Source of the DNA: Actinomycetota bacterium
GTDB taxonomy: Bacteria > Actinomycetota > Acidimicrobiia > Acidimicrobiales > AC-9
Length of the DNA: 33,355 nt
Assembly: GCA_005888295.1 (NCBI GenBank)
Contig: VAWP01000042.1
Location: forward strand, 1 to 33,355
Reading direction: 5' to 3'
Under the pieces are notes generated by a model. The model had not been told where the DNA came from. It saw nothing but the letters and a program-made list of their open reading frames with translations, and did not search any database. A program made the position numbers and the translations under genes. Positions 21,883-30,506 of the stretch are shown in pieces. Each line of letters begins with the position of its first letter. The stretch's first letter is position 1.

Positions 21883-22880
21883 TCGCGGGGGGACGACGGT
21901 GGCCGCACCCGGACCGACAGGGGCTCGATCCGGCCGCCGAGGGGCCCGTACCCGAGGGTCCAGGCGACGAGGGCGGCCAGGACGGCGGTGAGGCCCAGCA
22001 CCGTGGCCGTCCTGGTGCGCCAGTCCTGGGGAGCGGTGGCGCTGGCCGGTCTGGCGAGGGCGTAGCGAGGAGACCCCTGGCCGGTGCTCGCGGCTGACGG
22101 CGTCCCCGCGGGCGGACCGGCGAGGGCCGACGGTGCCGCCGGGACGGCCGGCAACGGGCCGGAACCCGTGTCGGCCAGCCCCTGGGATGAGCCGCCGAGC
22201 GACGGCGTCGGCTGCGCGGGGACGTTGGAGCCCGCTGCCGCCGACATGTCCGGAGCCGTCGACGCGCCGCTGCCTGCTCCGGGGCTGCCCGTCAACCCGC
22301 CGGCATCGCCGCTGTTCACCTGCAGCGCGCTGTTGTCGGGCTTCTGGAAGGCGATCTGATCGGCCGAGCCGCCGGCGAGGATCACCACCGAGACCGTCCC
22401 GTTGGTGAGGAACGGGTCCACGTTGAAGGTGACGGTGGTCTTCGCCGCGTCCACCGAGCCGGTGCTCTGGGCCTTCTTGCAGTCATACGACGGCCGGTCG
22501 CTCCACGAGCCGTCCTCGGCGGGCTTGTAGCCGGACGACGCGGCCGACAGGGTGCAGGCCACGGGGGGTTGGGTGATCGTCGGGCTGCCGGCGATCTTCA
22601 GGGTCATGGGGCCGAGCGCGGCGCCCGGAGGAACGCTGAAGCTCAGCGCCGAGATGGCGCTCGGTCCGTCGAACCCATTCTCGACGTACAGGCCGTCCGA
22701 GGGCACCTGAGGCGGGGGCGGCACCGCGACCGGAAGCCCGGCGTTCGCCTTGTACCACCATCCGTACTTGCTCGGCGCGTTCGCCCCCAGCGGTGCAGGC
22801 ATGAGCATCACCGCGGCGGCGGTCGCGGTGAGGGCGACCGAGGTACCCACGAGCGCCCGACCCAGCGTCCTTCTCCTCAC
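21879..22880 (-). CDS. Secreted/anchored surface protein with beta-sandwich-like domain
   Basis: The 333-residue protein starts with a signal peptide (RRRTLGRALVG, hydrophobic core to about residue 33). Next is a ~150-residue domain beginning near YGWWYKANAG. Its alternating pattern (SALSFSVPPGAALGPMTLKI, the DGSWSDRPSYDC block, TTVTFNVDPFLTNGTVSVVIL) recalls DNRLRE/carbohydrate-binding beta-sandwiches. A Pro/Ala/Gly/Ser-rich linker (~100 residues) follows, then a C-terminal transmembrane helix (VLGLTAVLAALVAWTLGY) and a short basic tail. The pattern suggests a domain held outside the membrane by a flexible stalk. Start and stop both overlap neighbours by GTGA. Function unknown. Confidence 0.75.
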   Translation of the reverse strand: MRRRTLGRALVGTSVALTATAAAVMLMPAPLGANAPSKYGWWYKANAGLPVAVPPPPQVPSDGLYVENGFDGPSAISALSFSVPPGAALGPMTLKIAGSPTITQPPVACTLSAASSGYKPAEDGSWSDRPSYDCKKAQSTGSVDAAKTTVTFNVDPFLTNGTVSVVILAGGSADQIAFQKPDNSALQVNSGDAGGLTGSPGAGSGASTAPDMSAAAGSNVPAQPTPSLGGSSQGLADTGSGPLPAVPAAPSALAGPPAGTPSAASTGQGSPRYALARPASATAPQDWRTRTATVLGLTAVLAALVAWTLGYGPLGGRIEPLSVRVRPPSSPRE

Positions 22881-25800
22881 CTGCCCTCCTCCCTGTCCCG
22901 AACCCGGGTGCCGACGGCCACAGGAGGGTCCTCCTCGGCGCGGTCGGCCTCCACGCGTCGCGCCTCCCGGCGCTGGCGGATGCTGGCCATCACCCTGCGT
23001 ACTTCGAGAGCGATCGTCTCCTCGTCCGTCGGCCCGTCGTCTGGCGTCTGTTCCGGCTGGGGCGTGGTCGCCGCGGGAGTCGCCGCTGGAGCCGGAGGCG
23101 CCCAGCGGGGACGGTCCACCCCGACGCTCAGCTTCTCGGCTGCCGCGCCCAGGTAGGACTCGACCACGTTGGGGTCGCTCAGGACCTCCTCCGGCCGCCC
23201 GTAGGCGACGACCCGTCCGAGGTCGAGGCCGACCAGGTGGTCGGCGAGCGTCCGGATGAGGGGGATGTCGTGCTCGATGATCAGGATGCTGCAGCCCAGC
23301 TGGTCACGGATGCGCCTGACGAGCGGTCCGAGCGCCTCGGTCTCCCGTTGGGCTATCCCAGACGAGGGCTCGTCCAGCAGGAGGACCCGCGGGCGGTGGG
23401 CGAGCATGCAGGCCAGCTCCACGATGCGCCGGGAGCCCGTCGACAGCTCGGCGACGAACTTGTTCCGGAACGCATCCAGGCCCATGAGATCGACCAGCTC
23501 GTCCACCCGCTCGTGGATCATCCGCTCGGAGCTCGCCACGCGCGGGACGCCGAGCAGGGCCGGCAGGGCGGCCTCCGTCTCACCTTCGAGATGCAGGGCG
23601 ACGGCCAGGCACTCGGCGACGGTCAGCTCGGGCCAGAGACGGGCGTCCTGGAAGGAGCGGCCCAACCCGAGGTGGGCGCGTTCGTGGGCCGGGTAGTGCG
23701 TCACGTCCGTGCCGTTGAGCAGGACCTGTCCGGAATCGGCCGCCGAGAAGCCCGAGACGAGGTCGAACAGGGTGGTCTTGCCAGCGCCGTTCGGCCCGAT
23801 GAAACCGAGGATCTCGCCCTGGTGCAGCTCGCAGCTGACGTCGTAGACCGCGGTGACGCCGCCGAAGCTCTTGGTGAGCGACCTCGTCTCCATCACCACG
23901 GGCTCGTCGAGGAGCCGAGCGGCCGCTTCCTCGGCGTGACGCCGGGCCTGCGCCGCCGTCGCTCGCCGGGTCGTCGCGCCGGGACTGGAGGTGGCGAGCT
24001 CCTCGCCGGCTGCCGCCCCCTGCAGGAACACCGCCCGCAGGATGTCCGGTCGCTCCAACAGCTCGGCGGTCGGTCCCGAGAAACGGACCTCGCCCTTCTC
24101 CATGAAGATGGCCCGCTCGGCCAGCTCCAGGGCGGTGTTGACCGACTGCTCGACCAGGATGATCGTCGTTCCCTTCTCGTGGATCCGCCGCAGGATCTCG
24201 ACCAGCCGTGCGACGACCGTGGGGGCCAGACCCAGGGACAGCTCGTCGACGAGGAGCAGCTCCGGCTCGGCGATGAACGCCTGGGCCAGGCTGAGCATCT
24301 GCTGCTCACCGCCGGACAGGTCCCCCGCCATGGTGCCCCAGCGCTCCTGCAGGATCGGGAAATGGCCGAGCGCCTGCCTGGTCGCCCGCTCCAGGTAGCC
24401 CTTGTCCTTGCGGAACAGCCACCCCGCCACCTTGATGTTCTCGGCCACGCTCAGGGTGGGGAAGATGCTGCGCCCTCCCGGCACGTGGAGGATCCCGAGG
24501 CGGGTGCAGGCCATGGGGTCGAGGTGGGTGATGTCCCGGCCGTTGAACTGGACGACGCCGGCGACGGGGTCGAGCAGCCCGGTGATGGCCTTGAGGAACG
24601 TCGACTTGCCGGCGCCGTTGGTCCCCAGCACGGCGACCATCTCGCCCCGCTGGACCTCGAAGTCGACGCCGAAGAGGACCTGCACCCCGCCATAGGCGAC
24701 GTCGACGCCCCGGCAGTAGAGGAGGGCGTCGGAGCGTTCGGCGGCCTCCACCCGCCGGGCCCGCTCGATGTCGACGTCGACGAACCGGCCGGCTGAGGCG
24801 TTGACCAGACCACCGATCAGGACCAGCGCGGCCAGCACGGTCAACGACACGCGCTGGCCGTGGGCGTTGCTGATCCCCCCGATCACCGCGGACACGACGA
24901 TGGCGCCGGTCGAGTAGAAGAACAGCGACCACGCGTAGGCCTGCGAGCGCAGCCGCGGCGGCGCCACGATGGACACCATCGCCGTGTAGGACGGCAGGAA
25001 CCCGAAGGCGCCGATGCTCAACACGGTGGCGGCGGCGACGGTGACAGCGAGCACCGGGACACCGGCCATGACCACGATGCCTGCGGCGAACTCGACGATC
25101 ATGAGCCCGGTGATGACGGCCGTGCGCCGGCTCTGGCCCCTGGCGACCGAGCGCTGGGTGAGGATGCCTCCGATGACGATCCCCACGAGCCCGCCCACGC
25201 CGAACAGGGTGCTGATCAGGCCACGGGACGCGTCGCCCAGGTGGTACTCGTCCTTCAGGAACGTGTTGAGCAGGGTGATGAAAGGGATCGTCCCCCCGCC
25301 GAACAGAAAGGCGCCCATCCACGTCCGCTTGAGGGTGGGGATCGCCCGCACCCGCCGGAACCCCTCGCTGATGCTGCCGAGCCGTTCCGCCGCGACCGAC
25401 ACACCCTGGGAACCCCCGCGCGGCGGCTCCCGGAGCAGGGCCCGGGTGACAAGGACGAGGACGAAGGTGGGGAGCGCCAGGACGACGAAGGCGACCCGCC
25501 ACCCGAGGGCGGCGGCGATGAGGCCGGCCAGTGGGCCACCGAGCAGGGCGAGTCCCTGGCCACCGACCCGGAAGGCGCCGAAGACGGCCCCGAGGGACGT
25601 CGGGGGGTAGAAGTCCGAGAGCAGGCCCGGGTACACGGTCTCGGCGCCGATGAGCCCGACGCCGCCGACCGTTCTGGCGATCACCAGGATGGCGAGGGCG
25701 GGTGCCAAGCCGGTGAAGATGGCGGTGACGCCCCACAGCAGGCCCAGCAGGACGCTGAGCTGCACCCTGTTGACCCGGTCGCCGAGGTAGCCGACGAAGA

Positions 25801-26080
25801 AGGCGAAGAAGATCGGCACCGCCAGGGTCAGCGAAGCGATCACGGTGATCGTGCCGTTCGACACGTGGAAGGTGCGCTGGATGTCCGGCGAGAGGACCCC
25901 GAAGGCGACGAGATCGAACTGCTGCACCGAGGCGAGGAGGATCAGGACGACGAGGGGGACCATGCCCGCAGGGCCGGCGACGCTGACGAACCGTCGGACC
26001 CGCCCGGGAGGCGTGGGGCTCGGCCCGGGGTGGTCGCTCGTCGGGGGTGGGATCCGCTCGAAGGTCTCGGCGTCGCTCAC
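22877..26080 (-). CDS. MFS transporter fused to LivF-like and LivG-like ABC ATPases
   Basis: A 1067-residue polypeptide joins three modules in one open frame. Residues ~30-440 are a major facilitator superfamily carrier of about 12 helices, with loop motif GYLGDRVNR. Residues ~453-690 are a LivF-type ATPase: Walker A GTNGAGKST at 486-494, signature LSGGEQQ, Walker B ending VDE. Residues ~732-985 are a LivG-type ATPase: Walker A GPNGAGKTT at 762-770, signature LSTGSRR, Walker B ending LDE, then IEHD. A ~80-residue Pro/Ala and acidic/basic tail follows. The GTG at 26080 overlaps the LivHM stop, and its own stop overlaps the next start. Both ATPases look active. The MFS may share the route or substrate of the ABC system. 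Confidence 0.9.
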   Translation of the reverse strand: MSDAETFERIPPPTSDHPGPSPTPPGRVRRFVSVAGPAGMVPLVVLILLASVQQFDLVAFGVLSPDIQRTFHVSNGTITVIASLTLAVPIFFAFFVGYLGDRVNRVQLSVLLGLLWGVTAIFTGLAPALAILVIARTVGGVGLIGAETVYPGLLSDFYPPTSLGAVFGAFRVGGQGLALLGGPLAGLIAAALGWRVAFVVLALPTFVLVLVTRALLREPPRGGSQGVSVAAERLGSISEGFRRVRAIPTLKRTWMGAFLFGGGTIPFITLLNTFLKDEYHLGDASRGLISTLFGVGGLVGIVIGGILTQRSVARGQSRRTAVITGLMIVEFAAGIVVMAGVPVLAVTVAAATVLSIGAFGFLPSYTAMVSIVAPPRLRSQAYAWSLFFYSTGAIVVSAVIGGISNAHGQRVSLTVLAALVLIGGLVNASAGRFVDVDIERARRVEAAERSDALLYCRGVDVAYGGVQVLFGVDFEVQRGEMVAVLGTNGAGKSTFLKAITGLLDPVAGVVQFNGRDITHLDPMACTRLGILHVPGGRSIFPTLSVAENIKVAGWLFRKDKGYLERATRQALGHFPILQERWGTMAGDLSGGEQQMLSLAQAFIAEPELLLVDELSLGLAPTVVARLVEILRRIHEKGTTIILVEQSVNTALELAERAIFMEKGEVRFSGPTAELLERPDILRAVFLQGAAAGEELATSSPGATTRRATAAQARRHAEEAAARLLDEPVVMETRSLTKSFGGVTAVYDVSCELHQGEILGFIGPNGAGKTTLFDLVSGFSAADSGQVLLNGTDVTHYPAHERAHLGLGRSFQDARLWPELTVAECLAVALHLEGETEAALPALLGVPRVASSERMIHERVDELVDLMGLDAFRNKFVAELSTGSRRIVELACMLAHRPRVLLLDEPSSGIAQRETEALGPLVRRIRDQLGCSILIIEHDIPLIRTLADHLVGLDLGRVVAYGRPEEVLSDPNVVESYLGAAAEKLSVGVDRPRWAPPAPAATPAATTPQPEQTPDDGPTDEETIALEVRRVMASIRQRREARRVEADRAEEDPPVAVGTRVRDREEGR

Positions 26081-28389
26081 CGGCCCGCCTCCTCCGGAGC
26101 AGTGAGCACACGCTGGCGCGTCGACTGCCGGGTCGAGCGACCGACGGCCGCAGGATCGCCGGCCTCGCCGTCGGCGTCTTCCGTTCCGTCGCCCTCTCCG
26201 AACGAGGGCTCCTGCGGTTGCGCTGTGCGGGCCGGACCGTCACGACCCGAGGCCGTCCGTACCAGGCCGGTCTCCAGCGACGCAGAAGGCTCGCCCTCCG
26301 GGGGCGCGTCGACCCGGGCGTCGGCGAGCAGGCTGGGAACGATCAGCCCGCGACGGGCCGCGATCCGGCGCAGGGCCGCGTCGCGCGCGCGGAAGACGAG
26401 CTCGCCGAGGCCGCCTGGAAGGAACATGAGCAGGAAGACGATCCCGAAGCCGGTCGCGACGAAGTCCCACCCCGGGGGTAGGAGGTACTGGCTTCCGTAC
26501 ACGTAGACCGCGCCCAGCACCGCTCCAGGTATGGAGCCCAGGCCGCCGATGACGGCCATGGTGAAGAACTGCAGGCCGGCCTCGGCGTTGAAGGAACCGA
26601 AGTTGTACGACTGCTGGTGGATGACGAAGAGACCGCCGGCGATGCCGGCGATGGCGCCGGACACGGCGAAGGCGACCAGGTTGATCCTCGTGGTGTCGAT
26701 GGCGAACGACTGCGTCGCCAGCCTGTTCTCCTTGCTGGCGATCAGCGCCCGCCCGGCGTGGCTGTTGCGCAACCCCCTCACCGCGGCGAGGGCCAGGGCC
26801 AGGGCCACGAGGCACACGAAGTACATCTGGCGGTCGCTGACGATGGAGATCTTGCCGAACAAGGCCGGCCGGTTGATCGCATCGGTCGGGTCGAACCAGG
26901 GGAAGTACCGAGGCACGAGGAAGTAGTTGGCCGAGGTGACCGCGAAGGCGAGGGTGACGACGGCGAGGAAGAAGCCGCTGATACGCAGGGCGGGAATGCC
27001 GATGACCACGGCGATCCCCCCTGCCACCAGCCCCCCGATGGCGAGGGCGACGAACAGGTCGATGCCGTGCCGGCTGACGAGGATGCCCGTCGTGGCGGCC
27101 CCGAAGCCCATGAAGGCGACGTGGCCGAGCGAGATGTGGCCGGCCCAGCCCGTCAGCACGACCAGGGATACGGCGACGACGCCGTAGATCAGCACGAGCG
27201 CCGCCAGCTGCGTGCGGGCTGGAGGTATGAGGAAGGGCAGGGCGAGCGCGAACACGAGCAGCCCGAGCTTGATCACGCGCCGGCCGACGGCCACCTCCCG
27301 CAGGCTCGCCATCTCGGGTGGTACGTCGCGCACCTGGCGGATGTTCTGCCAGGTGCTGATGCCCGTGTCGGCGGCGCGGGTGAGCCGGTCACGCTTGACG
27401 AGCAGAGCCACGAGGATGATCACCAGCAGGGCCGCGTCCACGAAGGTGGCGTTCTGGAACGTCCAGGCGCCCAGCTGCTCGGCGATACCGAGCCCGATGG
27501 CTGCGGCGAACGTCACCGGCAGGCTGGTCATGCTGGCGATGACGGCCGCGGTCAGGGTCTGGAGGAGGAGATCGGGCCCGCCGCTCGAGACGCTGGTGAA
27601 CGAGCCGAAGCCGAGGATCGGCACCCGCAGCAGCACGGCCAGCGCCGACAGCACGCCCGTGATCGTCCACACGATGGTGGAGAGACGCTGCACCGGAAGT
27701 CCGAGCAGCTTCGCCCGCTCGCCGTTGTCCGCCGCCGCCCTGATGGCGACGCCGTAGCTGGTGTAGCGGAGGAACCACACCAGCAGGCCGAGCACGACCG
27801 GCACCACCACGATGGCCAGCAGGTAGTTGCCGTTGAACACGACGGGCGAGATCGTGAAGTGGGCGGTCCACGGTGTGGTGAAGCTCCCCTGGTTGTTCCC
27901 GTTCGACCAGGCCGTGGGGATGACCACGCTGAGGCCGTTGAGTATCTGAGCCAGGCCGATGGTCACCACGGCGACGATCAGGCGAGGAGCGTTGCCGAAG
28001 CGGCGCAGGATCGTCATCTCGGTGACGGCGCCGAGGGCGGCCGACACGACGAGCCCGGTCAGGATGCATAGGAAGTAGTTGAGGTGCACCTGGATGTGGA
28101 GCTCGATGGCGAGCACGGCCGCCACCGCTCCGAACTCGGCGGCGGCGAAGTTGATCACCCGGTTGGCCCGGTACACGAGGACGATCGAGATCGCCACCAG
28201 TGAGTTGATGGCGCCGAAGACGATGCCGGAGAGGACGACGCCGGTTGGTGCGCCGTGGGGAAGCAGATTGGCGCAGAGGAACCAGACGACGAGCGCTCCG
28301 GCCAGCCAGCTCACGGTCCTACCAGCTGCGCTGCCCCGGAGCATGCCTGGCAGCCCGATGCCTCCCTCGGAGGCCGTCGAGGAGCTCAT
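26077..28389 (-). CDS. LivH-LivM fused branched-chain-amino-acid-type ABC permease
   Basis: The 770-residue protein contains both permease halves. The LivH-like half (~40-345) includes VVLSGIVFGAINSLVAISIVLVYR and the cytosolic coupling block AADNGERAKLLGLPVQR. The LivM-like half (~375-665) includes GWAGHISLGHVAFMGFGA, the coupling segment ASKENRLATQSFAID, and AVIGGLGSIPGAVLGAVYVYG. About 100 hydrophilic C-terminal residues follow, longer than typical LivM tails. The ATG at 28389 lies 10 bp after the binding-protein stop. Family members import branched-chain amino acids, amides, urea or aromatic acids; the true substrate is unknown. Confidence 0.92.
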   Translation of the reverse strand: MSSSTASEGGIGLPGMLRGSAAGRTVSWLAGALVVWFLCANLLPHGAPTGVVLSGIVFGAINSLVAISIVLVYRANRVINFAAAEFGAVAAVLAIELHIQVHLNYFLCILTGLVVSAALGAVTEMTILRRFGNAPRLIVAVVTIGLAQILNGLSVVIPTAWSNGNNQGSFTTPWTAHFTISPVVFNGNYLLAIVVVPVVLGLLVWFLRYTSYGVAIRAAADNGERAKLLGLPVQRLSTIVWTITGVLSALAVLLRVPILGFGSFTSVSSGGPDLLLQTLTAAVIASMTSLPVTFAAAIGLGIAEQLGAWTFQNATFVDAALLVIILVALLVKRDRLTRAADTGISTWQNIRQVRDVPPEMASLREVAVGRRVIKLGLLVFALALPFLIPPARTQLAALVLIYGVVAVSLVVLTGWAGHISLGHVAFMGFGAATTGILVSRHGIDLFVALAIGGLVAGGIAVVIGIPALRISGFFLAVVTLAFAVTSANYFLVPRYFPWFDPTDAINRPALFGKISIVSDRQMYFVCLVALALALAAVRGLRNSHAGRALIASKENRLATQSFAIDTTRINLVAFAVSGAIAGIAGGLFVIHQQSYNFGSFNAEAGLQFFTMAVIGGLGSIPGAVLGAVYVYGSQYLLPPGWDFVATGFGIVFLLMFLPGGLGELVFRARDAALRRIAARRGLIVPSLLADARVDAPPEGEPSASLETGLVRTASGRDGPARTAQPQEPSFGEGDGTEDADGEAGDPAAVGRSTRQSTRQRVLTAPEEAGR

Positions 28390-28399
28390 ACAGCCGTGC

Positions 28400-30202
28400 T
28401 CATGGGTAGAAGGGCGGCTGGCCGCTCGGGAACTGGCCGACCTGGAAGCGCTTTCCGCCGTAGATCTCGAGATAGGTGCCCTGCTTGTTGTTTGCCGGCG
28501 ACGGCTTCGAGCCGTTCCAGTAGATCTCCCGGGAGTCGATGATCGCCGTGTGCGTGGAACCCCAGTGCCACGTGCCGGCCATGCCCGTCGGCCCGCCCTC
28601 GACCGGGAGCCGGTGCGTCGCTGCTGCGAGGTTCTGCGGGTTGAGGGTCGGGCCGGCCGCCTGGATCTGGTCGGCGATGGTGAGCAGCTGCAGGTAGTCG
28701 AGCACCGAGCTCGGGTTGAGGGGCACGCCTGCCGCCTTCAGGGCCTGGCCCGCTTCCCCGTTGGGATCGAGGGCGATCTGGGTGGAGCCGTTCTGGGAGA
28801 GGCCGAAGAGGTGGCCGTTCACCTCCGACGGGGTCCAGAGCTGGGCCCAGTTGTCCTCGTCGGTGAGGGCCACGCCGTTGAGCATCCACTCCGGGTGGTA
28901 GTTCTGCTGGGAGGCGTCCTGGGTGAGGAAGATCGGCGAGATGGGGTCGCAGGCCAGGATCACGGTGGTGTCGTGGTTGGAGGAGAACTGGACGATCGCC
29001 CGCTGGGCGTCCTGGGGGAAGGTCGAGATGTCCAGGGAGTAGTTGTACTGGTCCGACTGGCTCTGGGACATGTGGTACTGGTTCTGGTCGATCGACTTGG
29101 CGAGCGCCACGCAGTCCTGGTAGCCGGCGTTGTTGGGCACGTACGTGGCGAACTTGCGCTGGGTGTTGGCCATGTTGAGGGCGCCGTCGTTGCCCGCCCA
29201 CTTGGCGGGTGTGAAGGCGAGCTGCTTGCCGATGAACTCGGCCGACTCCTGGGAGATCAGCTGGCAGTTCATGGCGATGTTCCACACGTACGGGTCCAGC
29301 TGCTGGAAGTCGGACTCGGGGAAGTAGGCCGAGCCGTGGGGCACGTACAGGTGGTAACGGGCGGCGCACTGCGAGAACGGGTCGGGCTCCTCGTTGATCT
29401 CGAAGTTGACGTCGCCGAAGGCGTGGACGCTGGTGGCGGCCTGGTCGGCGTCGGCGCAGGCACCCGCCTGGTCCTGGCCCAGCAGCTCTTTGGTGTTGTT
29501 CCCCTGGCCGTTGTAGTCGACGAGCTTGATCTGACGGCCGTAGAACTCGAAGGTCTTGTTGAAGTAGTCGACGATCTTCTGGGTGTAGCCCCGGACGGTG
29601 TCGTAGCTCTGGCCACCCGCAGCCTCGATCTGGGCATTGGCAGCCTGGGCGTTGGCGCCGTTGGCGTCCGAGGTGTGCCGGATGGCAACGGTGATCGCGC
29701 TCGGCGTCACCCCGTTGTAAGTCGCCCCCCCGTTGTTGCCGGTGAACTGGGCCTCGCACGGCGCCGCGTACTGGGAGAAGGGCAGCTGGTTGACACCCGG
29801 CTTGCACGGGAACCCGCCGCGAGTGACGCCCGTGCCGACCTGGACTCCGCCTACTCCCGCACCGGAGGTGGGACCGGCGGATGACGCGACCGACGACGCC
29901 GCGGGCCCTGCCGAAGCCGCGCCCGGCCCTGCGGCCGTGAGGCCGCCCGCGCCGGCCGAGGTGCCGGCCTGGAACTGACCGGCGTTCCCGTACTGGTTCG
30001 ATGCGCCACCGGCGGCCAGGTGGCCGCCCAGCTCCCCGCCCGAGACCGTGGGGAAGAGGCCCAGAGCCAGAGCGCCCAGCGCCCCGCACACGTACAGGAG
30101 CGCGTACCGCCGCACGTGGTAGGCGAGCCTGAGCGCGCTCTGCGCGAACGGGTCCGTGACCCGCGCCAGTGCCTCCTCCTGATCTCTCAGTGTGTTACCC
30201 AC
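28400..30202 (-). CDS. LivK-like ABC substrate-binding protein with N-terminal membrane anchor
   Basis: The 600-residue protein is longer than usual LivK proteins (~380-420). After ~30 cytosolic residues comes a hydrophobic helix (YALLYVCGALGALALGLF) without a lipobox, so it is likely an uncleaved signal anchor. A ~75-residue Gly/Ala/Ser linker follows. The binding domain starts around TYNGVTPSAITVAIRHTSD and runs in periplasmic-binding-protein type I fashion to the end, with several Cys that could pair. The GTG at 30202 has GAGGGGG 5 nt upstream. It leads the five-gene operon and is driven by a TTGACA promoter ~150 bp upstream. Confidence 0.85.
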   Translation of the reverse strand: MGNTLRDQEEALARVTDPFAQSALRLAYHVRRYALLYVCGALGALALGLFPTVSGGELGGHLAAGGASNQYGNAGQFQAGTSAGAGGLTAAGPGAASAGPAASSVASSAGPTSGAGVGGVQVGTGVTRGGFPCKPGVNQLPFSQYAAPCEAQFTGNNGGATYNGVTPSAITVAIRHTSDANGANAQAANAQIEAAGGQSYDTVRGYTQKIVDYFNKTFEFYGRQIKLVDYNGQGNNTKELLGQDQAGACADADQAATSVHAFGDVNFEINEEPDPFSQCAARYHLYVPHGSAYFPESDFQQLDPYVWNIAMNCQLISQESAEFIGKQLAFTPAKWAGNDGALNMANTQRKFATYVPNNAGYQDCVALAKSIDQNQYHMSQSQSDQYNYSLDISTFPQDAQRAIVQFSSNHDTTVILACDPISPIFLTQDASQQNYHPEWMLNGVALTDEDNWAQLWTPSEVNGHLFGLSQNGSTQIALDPNGEAGQALKAAGVPLNPSSVLDYLQLLTIADQIQAAGPTLNPQNLAAATHRLPVEGGPTGMAGTWHWGSTHTAIIDSREIYWNGSKPSPANNKQGTYLEIYGGKRFQVGQFPSGQPPFYP

Positions 30203-30357
30203 GCGGACCCCCTCGGCTCAGGCGCTCGAACGTGGTCAGCTGATGCCCGTGGAGTGCGAGCCGCTTCGGCCACCGAGGAGCGGCACGCGGAGAGCAGGGG
30301 TCGAGAGGACCCAGCCGACAGACACCCAGCAGCTTCTCGTTCCCCAGTCGTGGAACT

Positions 30358-30386
30358 TGCATATCTGGGTTGGTGGTCTCTGTCAA
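30358..30386 (-). promoter_or_regulatory. Promoter of the LIV-type operon
   Basis: The minus strand carries a perfect TTGACA (plus 30381-30386), a 17-bp spacer and TATGCA (plus 30358-30363). Transcription would begin near 30350, leaving a ~148-nt leader before the GTG at 30202. The rest of the 304-bp gap 30203-30506 shows no credible coding region. The leader is long enough to hold a regulatory RNA, but no known riboswitch pattern was recognised. Confidence 0.55.
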
Positions 30387-30506
30387 GGAGCCCGGTGGCG
30401 TCGGTTCAGCGCCGGTGCCTTCTCCGCCGACGTCGCCGACAGGAGCGGGTGCCTGCGGATGGGCCATCGAGCTGCCCCTACCGACCGAGCATGTCGCGGC
30501 CGTCGG

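Noticed and set aside
24130-24180. Gln instead of His in the first ATPase H-loop (VEQS) as a defect
   Set aside because: LivF-type ATPases normally carry an EQ motif here, so it is a family trait.
23237-26506. Long plus-strand open frames opposite the MFS-LivF-LivG gene
   Set aside because: They mirror the real minus-strand gene, are biased in composition, and break at domain boundaries of no meaning.
28079-29884. A 601-residue plus-strand frame opposite the binding protein
   Set aside because: Its Val/Gly/Leu-rich repetitive composition is a shadow of the real gene, which has a ribosome-binding site, anchor helix and family motifs.
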